DNA from: Sciurus carolinensis
Lineage: Eukaryota; Chordata; Mammalia; Rodentia; Sciuridae
Assembly: GCF_902686445.1 (NCBI RefSeq)
Contig: NC_062223.1
Location: 39,154,998-39,218,997, forward strand
Length of the DNA: 64,000 bases
Reading direction: 5' to 3'
Position numbers and translations under genes: made by a program. Below the pieces are notes generated by a model. It did no database searches. It was not told where the DNA came from and was given only the letters and a program-made list of their open reading frames with translations. This document shows, piece after piece, positions 49,583 to 60,118 of this stretch. How positions within the stretch are numbered: position 1 is the stretch's first letter; the number at the start of each line of letters is the position of its first letter.

Positions 49583-50380
49583 ATTCTATCTTTCATATAA
49601 GGTGTATCCACTGACAAAAACAATAATAATATTAACAAATTACATATGGAAAATGTGATATGGGTTACATGAATTGAAATGAAATCACAATGATTAAACT
49701 GTATCTTTATTGTGGCACAAAGCATGCTAGTACCTGGACATGAATACATTTTAAAATGTGTACTCTCCATTCCTAAAAAGAGAGGATCAACAAAGAGCAA
49801 TAATAAAAGCAATGTAATTCCAACAATAGTAATGATATAATAGCAAAAATAATTTTAATTTCAGTATGTCTAAAAGTGATTCATGATTGTGAGATGTGAA
49901 CTAGCTATAACTTCATTGATCTCATTCCATGGATTTCCCACAAAATGAGCGTTATGTTAGTCTGCTGTTAAAAATAAGCAATTTTCACATCATGGAGTTT
50001 GTGAATACAATCTAAAGTCTGTACTGTTGCTTTATTGAAGTAACAGATAACTTTTCCTGCAATGGAGGAGAGGAAGGTTGTCTTCCACATATAGACTTGC
50101 TTAAGAAATTCGTTAGGATAATTTTGTTCTACAGACAATTATGGTTTAAATTTTTATTTTGGAACTTCTATGTAAGGTTCAATTTGGCTTTTTTCAAATT
50201 AAGTCCTTTGATCTCACACCATGACACTTTCATTGACTCTCTTTATGAAAAGGGAATTACATAATACAGAAGACATTCATCCTACCCAAGATCAAATACT
50301 AATATGATAAAGTGGAATATACATTATTCAATTCCAAACTTCTCTGATGCCCAAAGTTATGCTCTTATTCGCTTCCCTGC
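49583..50380. other. Unique AT-rich sequence
   Basis: Nothing recognised. Confidence 0.4.
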
Positions 50381-50381
50381 A

Positions 50382-50727
50382 TAGTATCCAATTCAACATG
50401 GTTTTAACACGATTTTTTTCATCTTTATGGTGATGTGAAAGTAATACACATCCTGAAAAATCATACTTTGAATTTTAAATTTTGATCTTTTTCTAGGCTA
50501 GGAATATGCAGTATGATATTCTAGATGCTAGGCAGCAAGACTGATCCACAGCTCTCAGTCAACCTTGCAATCACCAGGCTAAAGAGATGATACTCTACAA
50601 GGTAGTATGTTACTAAGCTATGATGCTTGGCAGCTTACATGTATTAAATGCATTTTTGGCTTACTGTATTTTCATAGTACAGTGACTTTGTCAGGATTTA
50701 GCTGCCTAGTGTATTGAGGAGAATAGA
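50382..50727. mobile_element. DNA transposon (Tc-mariner/Tigger-like), second copy
   Basis: Aligns along its length with the split element at 22011-22902. Shared segments are 'aacatggttttaaca', 'aattttaaattttgatc', an 'atgctaggcagcaag' segment, and a 'gtattaaatgcatttttggc' segment near the right end. Both copies are near 345 bp, so both derive from the same internally deleted, non-autonomous form. The ends are more decayed here and the TA duplication is not visible. Confidence 0.65.
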
Positions 50728-52700
50728 TGGTCAAATTTAGTGACTGTTAATCTGCAAAGTGCATCAGAATCACCTGAGGCAATGGAGAATTTCACTTCCT
50801 AACATAGCTTTCAGTACTGTGAACTTGGCATCTCAAAACCGATCACAATGGGAATATTTACACCATGGAAATAGGTTAGCACTGAAAATCAGAGACCTTT
50901 CTTCTTTCTTAAAAAGCATATTGCTGACACTTGTCCCAGAGTTTTTGACTCAACAGTCTTGAAAAAGTCACAGCACTGTATTTCTCACAGTACCAAATAA
51001 TGCTTTTCCTTGTGGGCCAAACTTTGAGAATCAATAGTCTAACTCATTTTGTCTATATATATGCACTGATTTTTTTGCAAATATTTAACAGTATTGTAGG
51101 ATACTATGTATTTATTATCATTTGTTTTGGCCATTACTTGGATATTAAATAATATTAGATTTATCTTGCATTGAATATTAGGACATTATGGACAAATTTA
51201 AACTAGAAATGAAAAAAATGTAAATTTTCACTTTGATGTAAAAAAAAATATATTTTAAGCAAATAGATATTGTTTTATATAACATGGCAATATATTTGTA
51301 CTTACTATGGAGTAAGTTCTAACTTAATCCTGGATAAAGAAATAACATACCTTTCTGTTAAACAAAAAAAAAGTTCATACTTAAACCTACATGCTAGTTT
51401 TCCAGAATTACAAAGGAAAGTATAATATGTTATCTTAGGATTTTTAATGTTTATAACAATTATGTTCTTAACTTTACAGACATAATTTGTTTATCCATTT
51501 CAATTTTACTTGAAGTGTCAGTCACTGATTTCAACACAATATGAGATTTACATGTAAAATTATTTAAGTCAAAAGCTAATTTTAAAGGCAAAAATAGAAG
51601 AACTCTAATGGTGTGAAGAATAGGAAAGTATAATAAACATCAGGTATGAAATGCAAAATATTTAGGTGAATTTTTAAATGAATGTTTTAAATAATATAAT
51701 CGTGTCAATCACTGAAATTCTAACTAATCTTGCCATTGTTATTACTTTCTCCTTTATTAAAATAATAATGCATTGACAATATTTAAAAGCAATTTAATTT
51801 AAATAAATAACTTTTTAAGAAAATATTTGAAAACTAATAAGTAAATACTGTCTCTTAGGTTGAAATGTAGATAGGATACTTGGTTTTGTACACAAACATA
51901 TAGACACATACAAAGAAAGAGAGAAAGTGAGTTTCTATATTTAAGAGTCAAAATATTCAGAGTTTGTTCTTTGGGGCATGAATTTTCTGCTTTAGGACTA
52001 ACACAGTGTCAGTCTTGAGGGGTTAGTTAGTATTTTACACATGGAGAGTACACAATCTACTATAGACATGACCCTGCTGCCTATTGTTGACTTAGATACA
52101 ATGATTGGAATCAGTCCTAGAAGATAGTTTATAATTGTTTAAACTGTACACAATTGACACATTTTAAACGGTAAACTTGGTTCTCTTATTTTCAGAGGTT
52201 CACAATGGCAGTTATCAAACATTGGTCTTGTATCCACGCTTGTTCTTATAACCATGACACAGTCACAAGGATGAGATCATAAGGTCATTATGTTTATGAT
52301 ACTGTGATTTATATACCTGTGATAATTACTTTTGGTTTTGATTAGTAGGTTTTACCTAATCTTTCTTTTAGGAGGTGCTAAGTGTATCATTTGCTAAAAA
52401 TTAGTGCATTTTAATGGGACTTCATGAACTGATTCAAGGTTCTGTGGTCAAACCATCTTTAACAGTTCTGAATTGAACTTCACCAATCACCTGCATGGAA
52501 AAACATCATATAACAATTAAGCTTTTACTTTTACGTAGAATAGAAGAAAATATGGTTTCTGGTTCCAAATGCATGAATATAATACAAGTTGGCAAGGAGG
52601 GCAGAGTCCTGGTTTCTTGGCTCTGAGTTCATCATTGCAGGTTGCAGTGAAATAAGTATGTTTCCAACAGGCAGAAATTGACAGGAAAATATAAGCTATT
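50728..52700. other. Unique AT-rich sequence
   Basis: No recognised repeats or exons. Confidence 0.4.
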
Positions 52701-52702
52701 TT

Positions 52703-53960
52703 GAAAAGAATAATGGGATGGTATCAAACTAAAAGGCTTCTTCACAGCAAAGAAAACAATCTAGAGTAAAGAGCCCACAGAATGGGAGAAAATCTTTGCC
52801 ATCTGCACCTCAGAGAGCTAATCTGCAGAATATCTAAAGAACTCAGAACACTTAACAAAAAAACAAATGAAATCAATAAATGGGCTAAGGAACTGAACAG
52901 ACATTTCGCAGAAGAAATACAAATTGTCAACAAATATAGGAAAAAAATGTTCAACATTATTAGTTGTTAGAGAAATGCCAACCAAAACTAAACTAAGATT
53001 CCATCTCACTCCAGTCAGAATGGCAATTATCAAGAATACATCTAATAATAAATGTTAATGAGGATATGGGGGAAAAAAGGGGTATATTCATACTGCTGGT
53101 GGAACTGCAAAATGGTGCAACCACTCTGGAGAGTAGTATGGAGATTCCTCGGAATATCTGGAATGAAACCATCATTTGACCTAGTTACCCCACTGCTCTG
53201 TATATATGATTTAAAGTCAACATACTATAGTGACCCAGCCACATCAATGTTTATAGCAGCACAATTCACACTTCACAAGCACTGGAGCCAACCTAGGTGC
53301 CCTTCAACAGATAAATGGATAAAGAAAATGTGGTATATGTACATAATGGAGTACTACTAAACCACAAAGAAAAATGACTTTATAACATTTGCTAGCAAAT
53401 GGATGGATCTGGAGACTATCATGCTAAGTGAAATAAGTCAGTCCCAAACAGCTGAAGGTTGAATGTTTTCTCTGTTATGAGGAAGCTGACAGGCAATAAG
53501 GGGATGGGGTTTGAGAGGAAGTATAGAAGTTCAGTAGACAAGACAATGGAGGATGGAGGGAAGGGAGTGGGGATAGGAAAAGGAAAGATACTGTAATGAA
53601 TCTAACATAATTTTCTCACATACTTATATTAAAATGACATAGTGAATTCCTCCTTCATGTACACGCACAATAATGAGATCCTAATCTGAATAAGATATAT
53701 TCCATGTTGTATAATTATATCAAAATGGATTCTGTGTGTCGGGCTGGGGTTGTGGTTCAGTGGTAGAGTGCTTGCCTAGCATATGTGAGGCACTGGTTCC
53801 TTGAGGCACTGGATTTGATCCACAGCACCACATAAAAAAAAAAAAAAAAAAACTAAATAAACAAAATAAAGGTATTATGTCGACCTACAATTAAAAATAT
53901 TTTAAAACGTGGATTCTACTATCATGTATTACTAAAAAGAACCAATAAATTTTAAAAAAG
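52703..53960 (+). mobile_element. 5'-truncated LINE-1: ORF2 C-terminal part and 3'UTR (plus), with nested SINE
   Basis: It starts at the ORF2 segment corresponding to about residue 415 of the open frame at 16600-18639. It continues through the INKWAKELNRHF segment (about 52875-52910), a decayed Cys-rich segment and the QPLWRVVWRFL segment (about 53118-53150) to the MEYY segment near 53345. A 3'UTR of a different type from those at 7.9 and 18.6 kb follows. Stops and frameshifts break ORF2. The 3'UTR is split by the ID SINE at about 53734-53909 and resumes to 53960. Confidence 0.9.
53734..53909 (+). mobile_element. ID-type SINE nested in LINE-1 (plus)
   Basis: A well-kept ID head (gggctggggttgtggttcag, gtagagtgcttgcctagc) carries a short internal duplication of 'gaggcactgg' (53787 and 53805). 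An A-run and the 3' extension follow. The host LINE-1 word tggattct lies at 53726-53733 and again at 53910-53917, consistent with a target duplication. Confidence 0.9.
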
Positions 53961-54189
53961 AAAATAATTTGTGTGTTTAGACTTATCCAGGTCAACATGA
54001 TTAAAGCAATCCCCCCCAAAAGGTTTATTTTTATTTAATTTCCACCTTTTAAAGCTAGTAGAAATTCAGTGCAAGCTAAATAAATAACTATAAAATGAGA
54101 TCAAAAAAGTTAAAAAGTAACAATAGAATTTTGACTATATTCAGGCACCTTCAATTGCATCTGATATTGTAGAAGAAACAATATGTTTT

Positions 54190-54330
54190 GTTTATTCAAT
54201 ATTTACTATATGCTAGGCTTTGGGTGGAGAAAAGAGGGGGAGTTTTTGCTTTAATGAAGAGATAGGACTCATTGACAGATATTTGGTAGATCATGTAATA
54301 GCATTAACGGAAAGAAAGGACACATGAGAC
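54190..54330 (-). repeat. L2-like remnant (minus)
   Basis: Weak complement of the L2 tail: 'ttcaatatttactatatgct', 'aggctttgggtggag', then 'aagagataggactcattgac'. Confidence 0.4.
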
Positions 54331-54550
54331 CTGGCCAGTCCCTATCTTACCTTGTATTATCATGTGATTTAGGAGAAGGTACTTTGCTTCTTAGAACTAT
54401 TTTTTTATTATCTTCATCCCGATGAATTGGGTCTAGAAGAGACAGCAAAACGTCTCCATCTTTGTTTTGTTAAGTGGAAAACTTATTTCCATTCTGTACT
54501 CCAAGGCATGAATGCAAATGGATTCATCAAATCAAATCAGTTCTCAGAAC

Positions 54551-54551
54551 A

Positions 54552-54583
<32 letters not shown>
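54551..54583 (+). repeat. (AAT)n microsatellite
   Basis: Perfect AAT run of about 11 units. Confidence 0.95.
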
Positions 54584-54584
<1 letters not shown>

Positions 54585-54599
54585 GTGAAATCAGTATAA

Positions 54600-55108
54600 G
54601 CCAAGGGGAAATATTAGAGATTCCATTGAATGGAGAGTACTTGTTCCAATTAAACATATACAAAATTTAAAAAGAAAAGGAAACATTTCAGACACAAGAG
54701 ACAAACACAAAAATCAAACAAACAAAATAGGGTATTTTTCAATAAACCATATCACATGAATCTTAGAGGATAAATAACACAAGTGGAGGAAGAAACTAAA
54801 GTAAAATTCAAGGAAGATTCCATAATATAGACAGAACCTAAGTTCAGTTCTGAAAGAGTAGTATTTAGAAGATTATAGAGAAGCAGAGAATATTTTTCTG
54901 AAATTAGGACCAAGACTGTGACCTAACTCAGAGACTGCAATATTGACATTTTTCCATGTGACTTTGAATATATGAGAAAATATAGATAAAGTAGCATGAA
55001 GATGAGTTTAAAAGCAAAGATCATGTCGAAATTTTATTGCAAGTATCAACATGAACTTTAAATTGGTGAGAAGTACTGAAGATGCAGAGATAAAGGGTAA
55101 ATGAGCTT
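54600..55108. other. Unassigned sequence
   Basis: Purine-rich, with no recognised family. Confidence 0.35.
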
Positions 55109-55307
55109 TGTTTTAGTCAGCTTTGTGTTGCTGTGACCAAAACAGCTGACAAGAACAACTTAGAAGAGGAAAAGTTCATTTTGACACATGGTTTCAGAGA
55201 GGTTGAGTTCATGGTTGGCTAACTCCGTATCTCTGAGTTTGGATGAGGCAAAACTTCATGTCAGAAGGTCATGGCAGAAGAAAGTCACTCAGGACAGATG
55301 TCCTGAA

Positions 55308-55367
<60 letters not shown>

Positions 55368-55578
55368 CCACTCACAAGGTACAAAATATAAACCCAAAAG
55401 CATACCTCCAATGATCTAATTCTTCCAGTCACATCCTACTTGCCTATAGTCATAAGCCACTGAGCAACTAAAACTAATAATCCACTGATAATTTATGGCT
55501 CTCACAATCATTTCCCCTCTGAACATTCTTGCATTGTCTCACACATAAGATTTTGGGAGACAACACATATCCAAAGCA
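55109..55578 (-). mobile_element. Solo LTR, ERVL-MaLR (MST/THE1-like) type (minus)
   Basis: Reverse complement of the LTR at 40971-41452: the minus strand starts at TGCTTTGGATATGTG (right edge) and ends GACTAAAACA (left edge). It carries an expanded GA run at 55308-55362 where the plus-strand copy has CT. No target duplication is evident. The open frame at 55188-55391 runs through the GA repeat and is not a gene. Confidence 0.82.
55308..55362 (+). repeat. (GA)n microsatellite inside the LTR
   Basis: About 25 GA units with one AAA interruption near the left edge. Confidence 0.95.
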
Positions 55579-56555
55579 CATTATTTGAAAAGTATCTTAG
55601 ATTTAATAAATACATATTAGTTGTATGGATATGCTTCTCGAGTTTAATATTTCACTAAATATTTTTTAAAAAGTTAAAGTCAGAGATTGTGTATTATTTT
55701 ATTCTTCATTTTTGTGTTATTATGTGCATTACAGGACTTGAGCTAAAATAGGAACATGTTTTAGATGTCTTAAAAAAAGTTTTGCCTCAAAGGATCTAGA
55801 GGAAAGAGGCTTGAACTTAATTTTAAAACCCCAGACACGCACTGTTTTGTTCTTTCTCCTGAGAAATGCATTTTATTTTATATATATGCACCATTTTTCT
55901 TTTCATATATAATGTGAACTTACATCTTTGTAATTAGAATTTAGAAATGGGCCATTGATGTACATTAAAGAAAAATAAAACTATGACAATAATACTGGCA
56001 CATAAAACATTTTTCACTTAAAATATCTCCAGCTAAAGATTTCATGATAGAGTGTTTGAAGAGGCATTTGGAAACCTTTGTTCAAGGAGGAAAACTAAAA
56101 ATTTATAAATAACATTTTTGGCCATATTTCAAATTGCAGTCAGTTTGTAAAAAGAACTTATTCAGCTTATTGACTTCAAATATTTGAAGAGCTGCCAAAC
56201 TCACCATTTTTAATTTATATGGAAGAAAATTAATTTTTTTAAATTACATTCCTCCTTTTCCATTACTCTGGCCTCCAAAGTTAAAATATCAATAGTCTCA
56301 GATTTGCTGATTTATTAAGATCCAGATGTGGTTTTCTTTCCAACCTGGTAACTGTTGTTAGTTATTAAATGAAAAACAAATAAATTATATTAATTAAGAA
56401 TCAAAACTAATTGAAGGAATACACCAGAATCTGAAATTGTAATATCGGCAGCAAACACTTACAGTGGTTCAATTTAATTAAAGACTTTGAAAGTCAACAA
56501 ATTAATCTGCTATGAATGCCAATTACTTTGCTCCATCTCTATTATTACCATCTGG
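55579..56555. other. Repeat-free block, candidate conserved noncoding DNA at 56150-56555
   Basis: No mobile element is seen. The right part is dense in TAATTA-like words and has even base composition (see findings). Confidence 0.35.
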
Positions 56556-56559
56556 GCCA

Positions 56560-57018
56560 TGTGTCATCATTTTTCACCTGGACTATGTCAATAGTCTCAA
56601 AACGTTCTGGCTGCTGCCTCCTTTGTTTTCTTTGATCTGTTTCCTATAAAGCTGTCTCTCTGCTCCAGCCACAGTGACTTCACTTCTGTTTCTTAAACTT
56701 ACAAAGCTTCTTGGGCACAGTACAGGCAGTTCCCTGTAGAATGCTCTACCACCACCGGTGCACATACTGGGCTTCTTACCATTCTCACCTCTGCTCAAAG
56801 GTTGCTGCTTCTGCAAGATTTCCTAGACCATTCCACTAAAATTATCTAGCAATGCTACACACACCCTTACCTTTTCATGACTTCACAACATTTAGGTTTT
56901 TGATGCCTTTTTTTCCTTTAGAGAATATAAGCTCCATGAGAGAAGGGACATTCCTGGTTTATTTACTAGTATATTTTCTAAATAATGCCTGTGATGTAGC
57001 AGCTTCCCAAAAACGTTT
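56560..57018 (+). repeat. L2 LINE 3' part (plus)
   Basis: Follows L2 ORF2 C-terminus and tail in order: 'gactatgtcaatagtctc', 'gctccagccacagtgact', 'cagttccctgtagaatgctc', 'ctcacctctgctcaaagg', and the signature tail 'gaatataagctccatgagag' followed by 'agaagggacattcctgg' (56923-56960). One of the best-preserved ancient repeats here. The open frames over it are shadows. Confidence 0.85.
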
Positions 57019-57021
57019 GTA

Positions 57022-57235
57022 CGGCAAACACTATGGCATCCACCTGCAATCCCAGAGGGTCAGGAGGCTAATGTCAGAGGATTGCAAGTTTCAGACCCGC
57101 CATAGTAACTTAGCAAGATCCTAAGTAACTTAGAAAGACCCTGTCTCGAAATGAAAGGTGAGCCACATCTCAAAACTGTGGATGTGGCTCAGTGTTAAAG
57201 AGTTCAATGGTCAATATCTTCCTTCCCCTAAAATG
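57022..57235 (+). mobile_element. B1-dID SINE (plus), diverged
   Basis: The B1 half ('cacctgcaatcccagaggg', 'aggattgcaagtttcagacc', 'aacttagcaagatcc') and the ID half ('gtggatgtggctcagtg') follow directly on the L2 fragment. The tail is degraded to C/T-rich sequence. Confidence 0.8.
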
Positions 57236-58744
57236 TTTCACAGAATAACAGAAAGACCTTGTTAAGAAAGATCAGTGTAGGGAGTTTTATGAGATTCAAA
57301 CAGTTTACTAATTATGATTATTTCCAATTAAGTTTTTAAAATAAGTGTCAAAAATCACAACTGAAACTGTTTTGTTGCTTTTTTTGACATTAGTATATAC
57401 AGATATATAAAAATATCAACAGTGTTGATTATTAACTAAGACATGAAATGACTAAAAAATTTAATTAGAATATTACTAACAACTCAAATCACAATTAAAT
57501 GATCTTTTAAGTTTTAAATATGTATGTATCTATAAAATGCTGATAACTCTCAAAGAACAAAATGTTTTCATTCTTCTATTTTTTTTCCTAATTTCTTTTT
57601 GGAACATTAAATGTAACTTTATTTGTATATTTAGTTTCAGCTGTTGTACAGTACAGTGACTCCTTTTATTTGAGAATGCGTTCCTATTTTAACTATTTTA
57701 GAAAGTATATTTAAAATGAATTAAGAATATCAAATAAAATGAACATAAGTAATGCCATTTGCTAGGTTAAAGGATCTTTTACAGATACTTTGCTGAGAGC
57801 ATCTCTATTCTTTTTTTCATTCATAGTGCATATTAAACAATTCTTTAAAAATTGAAAGTTAGAAGATACTTTTAGGAAGATGAACAAAATTAGAAGTCAT
57901 GTCTTGTTTTCAAGGGATTTGTAATACGTTTCCTTGCATGAGGCCTATTGGTTGCAAGTCTGTTTTTTCTTTCTCAATGTTATCCATTTAGGTCATATAA
58001 TAAGTAGATGCCCTAGGAAATGTAAGGGAAACTAAAAAAGTTTATAAATCTTTTCATTCTTTGGCTTGTAATCTTAAATCCTATGATGAAATATTCCAAG
58101 AGAACATCAAATGTAACAATGCAAATTGTTTGTATTTCTACTGAATTTTTATGATTAGAATTATAAATTCAGTTGGGGATGCTGAGAACCATGAAAATAG
58201 TGTCACTACTTAATTTCTGCACATATTCTACTTGATTTTGACACAATTCTTCATGCATATTTTTAATGAAATCTGTAGTGCCTATAAAATGTGCACTTTG
58301 TTTTTGATAGGCTTTTTCAACATTAGCTCACTAATCTGCTAGTTTTTTGAGCAATTCATAGAAAAGTGAGTCTATTCTCAGTGCAAAGATCCATAGTATA
58401 TAGCATTAATTTGCTTGTAACTGAAAGGTTAGAAATTTGAATAAATAATAAATATCCTAAATGGCAAAGTTACAAAGTTACCTCAGATATCATTTTTTTT
58501 CTTTGCCCTACCAAACTGCTGTCAAAATAATCAAAAATTTATTTTAATAGTCACAATTCCTTTAACAATTTCCTCAGAGGTAAGTATATGGGAAGTTTTA
58601 CAAAGATAATTCAGGAGTAATTAGATGTTCTGCATCCTTCAACTTTCTTTCTGTTGAATCCTTCCCTGACTTTCTTTCTTATTGTTTCTTCAATACTTAT
58701 ATTTTAAAAATCAGTATGTTAAAGAAACTGAGTTACCATTAACA
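57236..58744. other. Unique AT-rich sequence
   Basis: Nothing recognised. Confidence 0.4.
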
Positions 58745-58862
58745 TTTCAGAAACTATGTGCCTTCAAACAAGTTACTTACATGTTTATGCTCCATATTCC
58801 TTTGTATAAAAGAGAGATATCAATTTCATCTTAAAAACATAATATGAATCAAATGGATTAAA
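58745..58862 (+). repeat. MIR SINE (plus), partial
   Basis: 'aaactatgtgccttcaaac', 'aagttacttacatgtttatg', and a decayed 3' part with 'gaatcaaatggattaaaagg'. Confidence 0.6.
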
Positions 58863-59995
58863 AGGTTTGTTTTTATACTCATGTTCAACACAAAGTGAGT
58901 GTTTCTGGTGTTAGTTGTTAACCTATATTTTTAATATCAATACAAGTAGTAGCAAAGTTATGCAAATACAAGTAATATTTCTCTTCTACTATACCTAACA
59001 CATCAGGAATTGTACTAGTGATTGTATTTATAGTGATGAATCAAACCATTTAGAAAGATCTTTTATTCTGCCTGATATTTTCTCTTACTTTGACTTTTAT
59101 TTCATTGATTCTCTTTTCAGCTATGCCCATTCTATTGTTATTTAGATTTGTTCTTAGTGTTAGTTATTATATTTTTCAGTTACATGCTTATTATTGTATC
59201 TTTCACCTTATTTTCACTTTATTTTTCACAGTCTCTGCTATAGTTCTTCAGCTCATGCTCTATTTTATTGAACACCTTACTCATGTTTATTTTAATGTTC
59301 TGTGTAAATAACTTCAAACTGCCAGATTAATTTTTAATGAGCTTTATAAAATTTTAATTTAACATCATAGACTCTGAATTATGGTGTATTCCTCCAGAAA
59401 GGACTCAAACTTTAAGTTCTTCAATTCTTCCAGGCCGGCGTTGTCTTCAAATCCTCTCAACCTTAGCAGTTGTGATGTTCATTTTCTGTCTCAGCAGAAG
59501 AATGAGAGTCATGATTCAGAAACTCTCCTCATGTTTTCAGGCCCTCTGCATCTGAAGGTCCATGGATACCTCCAGAGAAAAAGGGAGGTATTTTGCTGAT
59601 CACTCTACCCCTCCATTCTATCTACCTCTTTGGGTAATTCTATGTGGGTAGCCTTCAGGGTTCTTTAAATGACCTTTTATGCAGTAAACATTGGTCTCTT
59701 ACGATCCAACCACCTTATTGAGAAATAGAAAACATTTATTTTAAAAAGTTTGGCACGCTTCATATTTATAAGAACAAAATAATAAAATTATTTCTACTAC
59801 AATTATTTAAGAGTCTTTATGTATAAAATTGTTAAAGCATGTGCACATAACTCAATATCTTCATAATGTAAAATGGAAATATGAATTCAAATAAATTTTT
59901 GAAACAGCTTGGTACTAAACATGTGATTTTAGTTGGCTCAATTCACTTCTCAGCTTCTTCTTGTGGAGGGGCTACCATTTTCAGTTTGACTTCCT
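58863..59995. other. Unassigned AT-rich sequence
   Basis: A T-rich patch at 59050-59340 may be an old LINE remnant. There is no firm assignment. Confidence 0.3.
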
Positions 59996-60118
59996 CACGA
60001 ATAATAATAATAATTATTATTATCATTATTTTTGTGGTGCTGGGGATTGAACCCAGGGCCTTGTGCTTGCAAAGCAGGCACTCTACCAACTGAGCTATAT
60101 CCCCAGCGCACGAATAAT
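59996..60118 (-). mobile_element. Well-preserved ID SINE with 10-bp target duplication (minus)
   Basis: On the minus strand the element runs from 60108 to about 60030: head gctggggatatagctcag, A-box region, B-box region and an A-rich tail merging into a TAATAA run. The duplication cacgaataat is present at 59996-60005 and exactly at 60109-60118. The tRNA-like head keeps both promoter boxes, making it one of the youngest-looking SINEs in the window. Confidence 0.93.
60044..60097 (-). promoter_or_regulatory. Internal Pol III promoter (A and B boxes) of the ID SINE
   Basis: The A-box tagctcagttgg is the complement of 60086-60097. The B-box ggttcaatcc is the complement of 60044-60053. The spacing is that of a tRNA-type promoter. 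Transcription is not shown. Confidence 0.75.

Noticed and set aside
59996..60118. tRNA gene, suggested by intact A and B boxes
   Set aside because: The tRNA-like head is followed by an A-rich tail and bounded by a target duplication, so it is an ID SINE.
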